The notes below the pieces were generated by a model. The model made no database searches. It had not been told where the DNA came from and was given only the letters and a program-made list of their open reading frames with translations. Position numbers and translations under genes: made by a program. Below, piece by piece: positions 14,998 to 23,108 of a stretch of DNA of 64,000 nucleotides. The stretch spans positions 1,054,001 to 1,118,000 of the forward strand of contig OZ250157.1 in assembly GCA_965237765.1 (NCBI GenBank). The letters are read 5' to 3'. Numbering within the stretch: the first letter of the stretch is position 1; every line of letters starts with the position of its first letter. The DNA comes from WTGJ01 sp965237765 (GTDB lineage: Bacteria > Chloroflexota > Anaerolineae > Aggregatilineales > Phototrophicaceae).

Positions 14998-17406
14998 TCA
15001 GGCGCCGGCGGGGAGCCAGGTGTTTTTGACCTGGGTGGCCTGGCGCAGGAGCCATTCGCTGGCGTTGGCGGCTTCGTCATCCCAGGGCCAATCGTCTTCG
15101 GAGAGGGCCCAGGTGCGCTTGAGGTTGCCGGCGGAAAGGCGCTCGACCTGAGCGCAGCCGGCGGCGCTGCCGAAATACCAGAGGGCATCGACATCGTCGT
15201 GGGCGGCGAGGACATCCCGCAAGGCGGCGCGCGGGCCGCTGACGATGTTGACGACGCCGGGGGGTAGGTCGGAGGTCTCCAGCAACTGGTAGCAATCCAG
15301 CGCGGGCAGGGGGTGGCGCTGGGAGGGGACGAGGACGGTCGTGTTGCCGCGGGCGATGGCGGCGGCCAGCAGCGTGACGAAGGCGAGCAGCGGATAGCGC
15401 TCCGGGCAGACGATGCCGATGACGCCGATGGGCTCGTGCCCGGCGGCGACGACGCCGCGCAGGGTGGTTTCCTGGAGCTGTCCGCCGAACTTATCAGCAT
15501 AGGCGGCGAAGGTGAAGAGGCGCTCCTGGCTGAGCGAGACTTCGCGCTCGGCGTGGGCTGGGTCGCCGAGGAGACGGGTGAGGCGCTCGGTGAATTCGGC
15601 GGCGCGGATGCTGAGGTTTTCGGCGAGGTAAAAGAGGATTTGGGCGCGCAGGTGCGGGGTATAGCGGGCCCAATCGCGCGCGGAGCGGGCGGCGCTGACG
15701 GCGTCGCGGATGTCCTTGCGGTTGCCGGCGCCGGCCAGGCCTTCGACGCTGCCATCGGCCGCACGCACGGGGTAGGCGTAGTTGCCATCGGGGCGGCGCT
15801 GCGACCCGCCGATGTAGAGCTTGCTGGTGCGGTCAATTTGCGCTGCTTGTTGTGGGCTGCCGAGCTCAGCAGGGTAGGAGGGCGGCGGGGCTATTTCGTC
15901 GTCAGCGGGGCCATCAGCGGAGCCGGCACTATGCGGCCGTAAGAAGCGTGGGCGCAGGTATTCCAGCAGGCCCTCGCGGCCGCCTTCGCGCCCGAAACCG
16001 CTCTCGCGGTAGCCGCCGAAGCCGCTGGCGGCGTCGAAGCGGTTGGTGCAATTCACCCAGACGCTGCCGGCTTGCAGCTGACGCGACACATCCAAGACGA
16101 GCGGCAAATTTTCGCTCCAGAGGCTGGCGGCGAGGCCGTAGCGCGTGTTGTTGGCGAGCTCGACGGCTTCCTGCGGCGTGCGGAAGCTCATGGCGACCAG
16201 GACCGGGCCGAAGATCTCCTCCTGGCAGACGCGCGCGCTGGGGGCGACGTCGGTGAGCAGGGTGGGCGGATAATAGCAGCCAGTGGCGGGCAGCGGCGTA
16301 TCAGGCTGGAAGAGGGTCGCGCCATTGGCGACGCCTTCGTCGACGAGCTGGGCGATGCGCTCGCGCTGGGCCGGGTCGATGAGGGCGCCGATGTCGATGC
16401 CCTTATCCAGCGAATCACCCAGGCGAAGGGTGGACATGCGTTCGCGCAGGCGGGCCAGGAAGGGCTCGGCGACGCTTTCCTGCACGAGCAGGCGTGAGCC
16501 GGCGCAGCAGACTTCGCCCTGGTTGAACCAGATGGCGTCGACGAGGCCTTCGATGGCCGCTTCTTGATCGGCATCTTCAAAGACGAGGAAGGGCGATTTG
16601 CCGCCCAGCTCGAGGGTGAGGCGCAGGCCGCGCCCGGCCGTCGCCCGGCGGATGCGGCGCCCGACTTCGCTGCTGCCGGTGAAGGCGAGCTTGGCCAGGC
16701 CCTCGCTCTCGACCAGAGCGGCACCGCAGGCATCGCCGCCGGTGATGATATTGACGACGCCGGGGGGCAGGCCGGCTTCGGCGAGGATTTCGGCGAAGCA
16801 GAGGGCGCTGAGGCAGGTCTGGGGCGCGGGTTTGATGACGACGGTGTTGCCGGCGGCGAGGGCGGGGGCGATCTTCCAGGCCAGCATGAGCAGCGGGAAA
16901 TTCCAGGGGATGATCTGGCCGACGACGCCCAGCGGCTCGTATTCGGCGAGGGTGTGGGGGAGGAGCTGGGCCCAGCCGGCGTGGTGGTAGAAATGGCGAA
17001 TGGCGAGCGGGATATCCAGGTCACGCGTTTCGCGGATGGGCTTGCCGTTGTCGAGCGATTCGAGGACGGCGAGCAGGCGGGCGTGCTTTTGCAGGACGCG
17101 GGCGATGGCGTAGAGGTGGCGGGCGCGCTCGTAGGCGGGTAGGGCGGCCCAGGCGGGGAAGGCGGCTTGGGCGGCGGCGACGGCCGAGTTGACGGCTTCG
17201 GCATCGGCATCGACACAGTGGGCGAGCAGGGCGCCGCTGCTGGGGCTATGGGCGGGGAGAGTATTAGCGCCTTCGGGGAAGCGCCATGCGCCGTCGATGA
17301 AGAGGCCGAAATTGCGCTCGCGCGAAGCGAGCCATTCCTGGGCGATGGCGTCGGATTCGGGGGCGGGGCCGTAGGAGAGGGTTTCGTAGATGTGTTCGAG
17401 GGTCAT
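14998..17406 (-). CDS. Double-domain aldehyde dehydrogenase
   Basis: About 802 residues from ATG 17406; the frame continues upstream through channel-gene repeats but that part is shadow. Two aldehyde dehydrogenase domains in tandem. Domain 1 (to ~480) has the NAD-binding segment (IIPWNFPLLMLAWKIAPALA), LELGGKSP with the catalytic Glu, and the nucleophile in NQGEVCCAGSRLLV. Domain 2 (~510-802) keeps the fold (VIGIVCPERYPLLAFVTLLA, PPGVVNIVSGP) but no equivalent Cys was seen, so it is probably non-catalytic. Such fused enzymes often sit beside deoC, as here, and would oxidise the acetaldehyde released by deoxyribose-phosphate aldolase. A 30-bp repeat copy encodes FLRPHSAGS in the linker. Confidence 0.88.
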   Translation of the reverse strand: MTLEHIYETLSYGPAPESDAIAQEWLASRERNFGLFIDGAWRFPEGANTLPAHSPSSGALLAHCVDADAEAVNSAVAAAQAAFPAWAALPAYERARHLYAIARVLQKHARLLAVLESLDNGKPIRETRDLDIPLAIRHFYHHAGWAQLLPHTLAEYEPLGVVGQIIPWNFPLLMLAWKIAPALAAGNTVVIKPAPQTCLSALCFAEILAEAGLPPGVVNIITGGDACGAALVESEGLAKLAFTGSSEVGRRIRRATAGRGLRLTLELGGKSPFLVFEDADQEAAIEGLVDAIWFNQGEVCCAGSRLLVQESVAEPFLARLRERMSTLRLGDSLDKGIDIGALIDPAQRERIAQLVDEGVANGATLFQPDTPLPATGCYYPPTLLTDVAPSARVCQEEIFGPVLVAMSFRTPQEAVELANNTRYGLAASLWSENLPLVLDVSRQLQAGSVWVNCTNRFDAASGFGGYRESGFGREGGREGLLEYLRPRFLRPHSAGSADGPADDEIAPPPSYPAELGSPQQAAQIDRTSKLYIGGSQRRPDGNYAYPVRAADGSVEGLAGAGNRKDIRDAVSAARSARDWARYTPHLRAQILFYLAENLSIRAAEFTERLTRLLGDPAHAEREVSLSQERLFTFAAYADKFGGQLQETTLRGVVAAGHEPIGVIGIVCPERYPLLAFVTLLAAAIARGNTTVLVPSQRHPLPALDCYQLLETSDLPPGVVNIVSGPRAALRDVLAAHDDVDALWYFGSAAGCAQVERLSAGNLKRTWALSEDDWPWDDEAANASEWLLRQATQVKNTWLPAGA
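15917..15946 (-). repeat. 30-bp repeat family, copy 4 (linker of aldehyde dehydrogenase)
   Basis: A diverged unit in the sense orientation of the gene (CTTCTTACGGCCGCATAGTG then CCGGCTCCGC). It is read as FLRPHSAGS between the two enzyme domains, a position likely to tolerate insertion. Confidence 0.7.
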
Positions 17407-17449
17407 GGTTGCGTGCCCTTCGTTTGTTGGGTGGATATTCGGGGTTGTT

Positions 17450-18286
17450 TCATTGTATGCGTTCCTCTTGCAGCCGCGAAGTGACGGCACGCGCTTCTTG
17501 CGGCCGCGTAGTGACGGCACGCGCTTCTTGCGGCCGCGAAGTGACGGCACGCGCCTCTTGCGGCCGCGAAAGGCGGTCCTGCGGATCGCTCGCACGCGCT
17601 TCTTCTGGCGTGCGCGTCTCCTGCGCGGCCTTACTGAGGGAAGCGGCCAGCAGGGCGGATGGCACCGAGACGACGCCCATGCCCAGCAAGAACATGAAGC
17701 TGGTGAAGATTTTGCCGCCGGTGGTGATGGGGTAGGCGTCGCCATAGCCGACGGAGGTCAGGGAGACAATCGCCCACCACAGCGAGGCGGGAACGGAGCG
17801 GAAGAATTCGGGTTGGACGGGGTTCTCGAAATGGTAGATGCCGAAGGCCAGCGCGAGGACGACCATCATCGTGAACACCATAAAGAGCACCAGCTCTTCT
17901 TTGATATCCCAGAGAGCGACCTGAAAGAGGCGGATGGCGCCGGTATAGCGGGACAGCTTGAAGAGGCGCATCAGGCGGAAGACACGCAAGAGCCGCACCA
18001 CGCGCACGCCGGAAGCGGTCGGCAGGAGGAGCATGGGCAGAATCGCCAGCAGGTCGACCAGGCCGTAGAAGCTGAAAATGTAGGCGCGGCGGGGGCGGCT
18101 TACGAATACGCGCACAGCATATTCCGCGATGAAAATGACCACGAAGATCACCTCAATGGTGAGAAAAGCGCGCCGCAGGCGGCTCAGTTCGGGCATGGTT
18201 TCCAGAATCATCACGACGACGGAGATGATGACCAGCGCCACCATCAGGAGATCGAGTTTACGGCCCAGGCTGGAATTCTGGAGCAC
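17450..18286 (-). CDS. Voltage-gated potassium channel family protein
   Basis: About 278 residues from GTG 18286, which lies 2 bp after the deoC stop. The frame extends further upstream inside deoC, but that is shadow. It has six predicted membrane segments: S1-S3, an arginine-rich S4 (RVVRLLRVFRLMRLFKLSRY), the pore helix and selectivity filter TSVGYGDAYP, and a last helix. This is a one-subunit, tetramer-forming K+ channel of the inner membrane. The C-terminal tail is built from repeats of SRPQEARAVT, encoded by tandem 30-bp units, and ends in EERIQ. It lies in the deoC - channel - aldehyde dehydrogenase gene row. Confidence 0.88.
   Translation of the reverse strand: MLQNSSLGRKLDLLMVALVIISVVVMILETMPELSRLRRAFLTIEVIFVVIFIAEYAVRVFVSRPRRAYIFSFYGLVDLLAILPMLLLPTASGVRVVRLLRVFRLMRLFKLSRYTGAIRLFQVALWDIKEELVLFMVFTMMVVLALAFGIYHFENPVQPEFFRSVPASLWWAIVSLTSVGYGDAYPITTGGKIFTSFMFLLGMGVVSVPSALLAASLSKAAQETRTPEEARASDPQDRLSRPQEARAVTSRPQEARAVTTRPQEARAVTSRLQEERIQ
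17464..17583 (+). repeat. 30-bp repeat family, copy 5 (four tandem units in channel C-terminus)
   Basis: Units at 17464-17493, 17494-17523, 17524-17553 and a partial one at 17554-17583, antisense to the channel gene (CTTCTTGCGGCCGCGAAGTG then ACGGCACGCG). Each adds ten residues (SRPQEARAVT). A further degenerate, related stretch continues to about 17630. Confidence 0.9.
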
Positions 18287-18288
18287 GG

Positions 18289-19239
18289 TCAGCTCATCGG
18301 GATGTGGTGGGCGGCGGCGTAGCGGCCGGTGGCGTGGTGGTGGAGCTGGCGTTCGATATCGGTGAGCAGGCCGCTGGCGCCGATGCGGAAACGGGCGGCG
18401 TCGAGCCAAGCGGGGCCGAGCTCCTCGCGCATGAGGATTTGCCAGGCGAGCGCCTGCTTGGCGCTGCGGATGCCGCCGGCGGGCTTGAAGCCTACCACCT
18501 GGCCGGTGCGCTCGTGGAAGGCGCGGATGGCGCGGGCCATCACCAGGCCGACGGGCAGGGTGGCGTTGACGGATTCCTTGCCGGTGGAGGTCTTGATGAA
18601 ATCGGCGCCGGCCATCATACAGACGAGGCTGGCGCGGGCGACGTTGGTGAGGGTGCCGAGCTCGCCGGTCGCCAGGATGGCCTTCAGGTGCGCATCACCG
18701 CAGCGCTCGCGGAAGGCGGCGACTTCGTCATAGAGGGCGGGCCAATCGCCGGTGAGGACGTGGGAACGCGAGATGACGATGTCGATTTCGGCGGCGCCGG
18801 CTTCGACAGATTCTTCGATTTCGAGCAGGCGAGAGCGGAAGGAGGTCTGGCCGCTGGGGAAGCCGGCGGAGACAGCGGCGATGGGGATATCGGAGCCGCG
18901 GAGGGCGCGGCGGGCATCGTGGATGCGGCTGTGGTAGACGCAGACGGCGGCGACGCGCAGGGGGCGCTCGTAGCCGAGGGCGGCGACCAGCTCGGCGCGC
19001 AGGGGTTGGCGGGCTTTGGCGCAGAGGCGCTGGACGCGGGCGGGGGTGTCGCTGCCTTCGAGGGAGGTGAGGTCGATGCAGGAGAGGGCACGGAGGAGCC
19101 AGGCGGCCTGCCACTGGCGCTTGATGGAGCGGCGGGTGGCGAGGGTGGCGGCGCGCTGTTCGGCGGCGGGGCGGTTGACGCGGGTTTCGCGCAGCCAGGC
19201 GAGGTCGAGGGGGATGGGGGTGGGGCGGGGGTGGGGCAT
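18289..19239 (-). CDS. deoC: Deoxyribose-phosphate aldolase
   Basis: A 316-residue class I aldolase, longer than the compact bacterial enzyme, as in the DeoC branch found beside double aldehyde dehydrogenases. Schiff-base Lys lies in DFIKTSTGK, the second Lys in VGFKPAGGIR; EIDIVISRS and ALSCIDLTSLEG are also typical. It splits 2-deoxyribose-5-phosphate into acetaldehyde and glyceraldehyde-3-phosphate. A TATAAT box ends only 6 bp before ATG 19239, so the transcript may be leaderless. The channel gene starts 2 bp after the stop, and the aldehyde dehydrogenase follows, consistent with one operon for deoxyribonucleoside catabolism. Confidence 0.9.
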   Translation of the reverse strand: MPHPRPTPIPLDLAWLRETRVNRPAAEQRAATLATRRSIKRQWQAAWLLRALSCIDLTSLEGSDTPARVQRLCAKARQPLRAELVAALGYERPLRVAAVCVYHSRIHDARRALRGSDIPIAAVSAGFPSGQTSFRSRLLEIEESVEAGAAEIDIVISRSHVLTGDWPALYDEVAAFRERCGDAHLKAILATGELGTLTNVARASLVCMMAGADFIKTSTGKESVNATLPVGLVMARAIRAFHERTGQVVGFKPAGGIRSAKQALAWQILMREELGPAWLDAARFRIGASGLLTDIERQLHHHATGRYAAAHHIPMS

Positions 19240-19245
19240 GGGTTA

Positions 19246-19251
19246 ATTATA
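19246..19251 (-). promoter_or_regulatory. Extended -10 promoter box of deoC, probably leaderless
   Basis: A minus-strand TGCTATAAT with the hexamer at 19246-19251, only 6 bp from ATG 19239. The expected start of transcription would coincide with the initiation codon. Confidence 0.6.
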
Positions 19252-19318
19252 GCATGGGGGAGGGGGGATTCTTGGTTGGTTCTGGTAGGATAGGAGAATG
19301 CAATAGAGTTAATCAACA

Positions 19319-20586
19319 ATGGATGAGGCCAAGTATATGTCGGTTTTTAAAGCTGGAGCAAACTGGGCGAATCGGACTCTGTGGACGGGTGAAAACCTGG
19401 AAATTATGTTGGGGATGAACGCTGGAAGCGTTGACCTGATTTATTTAGACCCACCACACAATCAATTAGAAATGTTCAACATGAAAAGTGACAGCAAAAT
19501 GAAAGAGGCTCCATTAAATTGGATGCTGAAAGTAGGTGAAGTCGTCTGGCTGGGTGAACTCGCCGATCGGGATCCGGCGGTCAGCAGTCTCGCCAAAACT
19601 GCTCGTGAAACGCATAGCGAAAAAATGCGGGCTTATATCATTTACATGGCAGTTCGCTTGTTTGAAATGAAGCGAATCCTAAAAGACACGGGAAGTATCT
19701 ATTTACACTGCGGCCCAAAGACAAGTCATTACTTGAAATTGCTGATGGACGCGGTATTCGGAAATAAACAATTTCGGAACGAAATTGTCTGGTGTTACTC
19801 AGTTCCCACTAACACGCGTAATCAATTTCCGCACTCGCATGACACAATTTTGTTTTATGTAAAAACGATTCAGTAAGTGGAACATTTAATCGAGACGCGG
19901 TGCGCATACCTTATCCAGAAAACACTTACACAGTAAAAAGCGGCCACAGTTTAGAGCGTAGGAAAAATCTAGGCGATTATTTTTTGGCCGGTAGAGAGGA
20001 GCAGCTTGCCAGAAGGAGAATGGTTGGGGATTTTTGGATTGATGTTTCTAGAATTAGATCAACTCAGAGTATCGAACATACCGGCTATCCCACTCAAAAA
20101 CCGCTTGCCTTATTGGATCGCATCATTCGCGCGTCATCCAACAAGGGTGAGGTCGTCTTCGACCCATTCTATGGAACCGCGACAGCCTGCGTGGCTGCAG
20201 AGCGGTTGGAGCGTCAGTGGGTAGGGATTGATGTAACTGAATCGGCAATAGAGATTGTTCAATCGCGTTTTAAAAAAGAGCTGATACCACTCAACGATAT
20301 CGTACACCGCACTGATATCCCCAAACGTACGGATCTGGGTGAAAGACCCAATTATAGAACGGAAAAGCATATTTTGTTCGGCCGACAGGATGGTATTTGT
20401 GTAGGTTGTCAGGAGCGGTTATCTTTCAAGAACCTCACTCTGGATCATATCATTCCTCGATCAAAAAGGGGAACAAATGACATCGAAAACTTACAGTTGC
20501 TCTGCGGTTTTTGCAATAACCTAAAAGGTAATGGTACTCAAGAGGAATTCATTGCCAAGCTTGTTGAACGAGGTTATTGCACATAA
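19319..20586 (+). pseudogene. Frameshifted beta-class DNA methyltransferase fused to an HNH nuclease domain
   Basis: Two adjoining frames (19319-19876 and 19900-20586) form one protein if a single A is restored in the AAAAA run at about 19860-19865, giving YVKNDSVSGTFNRDAVRIPY. The methylase is of the permuted N4C/N6A type, with motif IV as LIYLDPPHNQ (His in place of the usual Phe/Tyr/Trp), then TGYPTQKPLALLDRI and motif I VFDPFYGTATACVAAERL. A C-terminal HNH nuclease follows: CVGCQERLSFKNLTLDHIIP, RGTNDIENLQLLCGFCNNLKG. This looks like a one-protein restriction-modification enzyme. It is A+T-rich, hence probably acquired. The frameshift may be real inactivation or an assembly error in a homopolymer. 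Confidence 0.8.
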
Positions 20587-20591
20587 CAAAC

Positions 20592-20698
20592 GCTAATCCT
20601 CGCCCAGTGCCTTCAGTAAGCCCCGCAACCATTCACGGAGTTGGTGGCGCTGGGGGGCGCAGGGAGGCGGCGCAGTTTGGTGGGGTTCAGCTGGCGCG
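20592..20698 (-). pseudogene. Fragment of a second parB 3' end
   Basis: About 107 bp clearly similar to the last 107 bp of parB (21078-21184), sharing TTGGTGGCGCTGGGGGGCG. It contains a frame-disrupting base relative to parB. Together with the real parB end it flanks the higA-like gene as a long direct repeat, with the methylase-HNH gene just outside. Confidence 0.8.
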
Positions 20699-20700
20699 TG

Positions 20701-20997
20701 TCAGCTTGTAGGTTCAGGGTTGTAAGGCGTGACGTGGATTTGGTCTTCGTGGCGGCGGGCCTGGGCGAGGTTGTAGGAGGACTGGAGGCGAAGCCAGAAT
20801 TCGGCGTTGGACCAGCCGACTTTTTCGAGGCGGATGGCCATTTCCGGTGAGATGGCAGCGTGGCCGTTGAGCAGACGCGAGAGGGTATGGCGGGCGACGC
20901 CGAGGATGCGGGCGGCTTCGGTTACGCTCAGGCCGAGGGGTTCTAAGCAGTTCAGCCGGATTCCCGGGCCGGGATGAGGTGGATCGTGCATGGCCAT
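20701..20997 (-). CDS. higA: HigA/VapI-family antitoxin-like transcriptional regulator
   Basis: A 98-residue XRE-type helix-turn-helix protein from ATG 20997. The HTH reads GLSVTEAARILGVARHTLSRLLNGHAAISPEMAIRLEK, followed by the typical HigA ending WLRLQSSYNLAQARR. HigA normally represses its own operon and neutralises a HigB ribonuclease encoded just upstream. No HigB-like sequence is recognisable upstream; only about 80 bp separate it from parB. It therefore appears as an orphan antitoxin, enclosed between two copies of the parB 3' end. Confidence 0.82.
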   Translation of the reverse strand: MAMHDPPHPGPGIRLNCLEPLGLSVTEAARILGVARHTLSRLLNGHAAISPEMAIRLEKVGWSNAEFWLRLQSSYNLAQARRHEDQIHVTPYNPEPTS

Positions 20998-21077
20998 GGT
21001 GTTTGTCTCATAGATTTTGTGGCGGCTACGCCAAGATAATCCACTGAACAGCGCGCGCCAAGCGTGAATTTGTCGCG

Positions 21078-22211
21078 TTAATCCTCCCCCAGGGAAGCGA
21101 GGAGGCTGCGCAGCCATTCGCGGAGTTGGTGGCGCTGGGGGGCGGGGAGGCGGCGCAATTTGGCGGGGTTCAGTTGGCGTTGCCAGCGGGCGAACTGGCG
21201 CTCCCAGGGGCTGGGGGTGTCCTTAATGCGCGAGTCTTTGGCCGTGGTTGCCGTGGTGGGTGCGGCTTTGGCAGATTGGAGGAGCTGGTCTTCGCTCCAG
21301 TTCTCCTCGTCGCCGCGCTCCCAGAGCGGGCGGGGCAAGTCGAGCAGTTGGCGGCAGCGCATGAAGGCGTTGCGGTGTTGGCGGCCCATGGCGTTGAGCA
21401 GGCGGGCGCCGCTGCCATAGGGCGGGCGGTGGTCGCTCGCCTGGGCGTAGAAGGCTTGCTCGTGCGCGAAATCGGCGTGGGGCCGGAATTCATGCCCGCG
21501 CTCGCGCCACAGATCCATCAGCAGCAGGGCATATTGGCGGGCGCGGGCGATGGCGTTGAGGTCGTCGCGGGCGCTGTTCTCGCTGGCCTGGCGCCAGACG
21601 TCGCGCTCGGGCTGGATGTTGGCGGGGATGCGCGCCCAGCGGTCGCCGTCTCGGTCATATAGGCAGAGCAGGTGGAAAGCGAGCCAGCGGCGCTCGCCGC
21701 TCTCGAGGAGGAAGCTGCCCTGTTCGGGGCGAGCGTCCCTGTCGCTCGCTCGCGCCACGGTGATGGGATGCTGCAGGCCATCGTGGCGGATGCTGGCGGC
21801 CAGGGCGAGCAGCGCGGCGAAAGCTGGTTCGCCGACGGGTTCCGCCCATTCGTCCTCACTGAGGGCGAGGGCGGCGCGCAGGTGCACATCGGGCGCGGTT
21901 GTTTCCACCCAGTGCTCAAGCAGTTTTGGGATGGAGGCGGCGCGGCCGTCGAATTGGCGGCGCAAGGCGAGCGGCAGGCTGCGGCGCGGTTGTTGCGGGT
22001 CGGGCTGGATATCGCCGATATCCAAGAGGCGCAACGTCGGCCGGACACCCTCGCGCGCGCGGATTTCGCCGAAAAGGGCGGCGTCAGCGGCGCTCACGCT
22101 GAGGGGATTATCGCCGGACGGCGTATCGGCGAAGGGGTCGGTAGCGCGCAGGCGGCGCCTCTTACGGCTGCGAGGTGCCAGCTCGCGCTTTCTCGGGTTA
22201 TCGTCGGTCAT
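21078..22211 (-). CDS. parB: ParB-like partition protein
   Basis: About 377 residues from ATG 22211; a longer frame overlapping parA is shadow. The ParB nuclease/CTPase-type core is visible: LLDIGDIQPDPQQPRRSL, IRHDGLQHPITVARA, LLESGERRWLAFHLL, followed by a helical region (ARQYALLLMDLWRERG) and a basic C-terminus. The start overlaps parA by ATGA, so the pair is coupled. It is more divergent than standard chromosomal ParB and could belong to an integrated element or secondary partition locus. A 30-bp repeat copy near residues 7-17 gives RELAPRSRKR. The 3' end is duplicated nearby. Confidence 0.82.
   Translation of the reverse strand: MTDDNPRKRELAPRSRKRRRLRATDPFADTPSGDNPLSVSAADAALFGEIRAREGVRPTLRLLDIGDIQPDPQQPRRSLPLALRRQFDGRAASIPKLLEHWVETTAPDVHLRAALALSEDEWAEPVGEPAFAALLALAASIRHDGLQHPITVARASDRDARPEQGSFLLESGERRWLAFHLLCLYDRDGDRWARIPANIQPERDVWRQASENSARDDLNAIARARQYALLLMDLWRERGHEFRPHADFAHEQAFYAQASDHRPPYGSGARLLNAMGRQHRNAFMRCRQLLDLPRPLWERGDEENWSEDQLLQSAKAAPTTATTAKDSRIKDTPSPWERQFARWQRQLNPAKLRRLPAPQRHQLREWLRSLLASLGED
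22159..22188 (+). repeat. 30-bp repeat family, copy 6 (N-terminus of parB)
   Basis: A diverged unit, about 25 of 30 bases as in copy 1, antisense to parB. It is read in the same frame as in the Ca2+ ATPase, giving the related peptide RELAPRSRKR against RVRALCRRKT. Confidence 0.6.
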
Positions 22212-23002
22212 GGTTGCGGCTCCGCCAGCCAGGTTTCCATTTTGGCCACGAGGCTCTGCGCGTCCGCGGCGGCCGGGCTGCTGGGCGCGAAGCGATAGAT
22301 GAGCTGGCCGACGGTCGAGGCCTCCGCCCAGACGGTGCGCAGGGCGATGGGCGGCCAGACCTGCTCGCCGTAGCGTTCGCGGAGCTGGCGCAGGTTCTCC
22401 TGGTGGACGAGCGTGCCGGGGCGGAACATCGTCGGCACGATGGCGAGGATCTGCAGGGGCGCCAGGCCCCAGCGCGCGCGCGTATCGGCCATCATCTCGC
22501 GGTGGGTGAGGCTTTCGGTCAGGCCATCGAAGCTCAGGTATTCGCATTTGGTGGGGTAAATCAGCGCGTCGGTCGCCAGATAGATGGAGCCATGCAGCAT
22601 CGAGGGGGTAGGCGGCGTATCGACGACGACCAGGTCCACCAGGTCGCGCAATTCCTGGATGCGGTCAGCGACCACGAAGGCGTCGGAGATTTGGATGGGG
22701 ATGCTGCGCGTTTCTATGTTGGAAGGGATAATTTGGAGGGCGCCGCGCAGGTCTTCGTCGGCTGCACAATAGCGCGAGGAATCGGCCGGGCGCAGGACCT
22801 CCTGGAAGGGGGCATCGCGCACGAGGAGATCGTAGAGGCCGGGCGCTTTCTCGACACCGAGGGAGAGGGTGGCGTGGCCCTGCGGGTCGGCATCCAGCAG
22901 GACGACGCGGCGGCCGTTGCGGGCTAAGCCGGCGGCGATGTGGGTGGCCAGCGTCGTCTTGCCGACGCCGCCTTTTTCGTTGAGCAGGGTTATGACTTTC
23001 AT
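22208..23002 (-). CDS. parA: ParA-family ATPase
   Basis: A 264-residue Walker-type ATPase with the deviant Walker A motif EKGGVGKTTLATHIA, switch I region LLDADPQGHAT, and Walker B VVVDTPPTPSM. It dimerises with ATP on DNA and moves ParB-bound DNA during segregation. It is the first gene of the parAB pair (ATGA overlap). No parS-like 16-bp palindrome was noticed beside it. It is divergent from the solute-binding protein gene that starts about 100 bp away. Confidence 0.9.
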   Translation of the reverse strand: MKVITLLNEKGGVGKTTLATHIAAGLARNGRRVVLLDADPQGHATLSLGVEKAPGLYDLLVRDAPFQEVLRPADSSRYCAADEDLRGALQIIPSNIETRSIPIQISDAFVVADRIQELRDLVDLVVVDTPPTPSMLHGSIYLATDALIYPTKCEYLSFDGLTESLTHREMMADTRARWGLAPLQILAIVPTMFRPGTLVHQENLRQLRERYGEQVWPPIALRTVWAEASTVGQLIYRFAPSSPAAADAQSLVAKMETWLAEPQP

Positions 23003-23051
23003 AGTGCCCAGTATACGCGAGCGGGCAAGGGCGGCGACTCGCGCGCTGATA

Positions 23052-23079
23052 TTGTGAATTGCGGCGCAACCTGTATACT
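23052..23079 (+). promoter_or_regulatory. Sigma70-type promoter for the sugar ABC importer
   Basis: TTGTGA (23052-23057), a 16-bp spacer and TATACT (23074-23079). Transcription would begin near 23086, just before the GGAGGG ribosome binding site of the binding-protein gene. Confidence 0.55.
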
Positions 23080-23108
23080 GCCGCGATGTCCATCGACTGG
23101 AGGGAAAC

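Noticed and set aside
17464..17583. CRISPR-like array
   Set aside because: The units are directly tandem with no spacers and lie inside a coding frame; no cas genes are seen anywhere in the window.
20998..21077. HigB toxin gene upstream of higA
   Set aside because: Only about 80 bp separate higA from parB, and none of the three frames shows HigB motifs.
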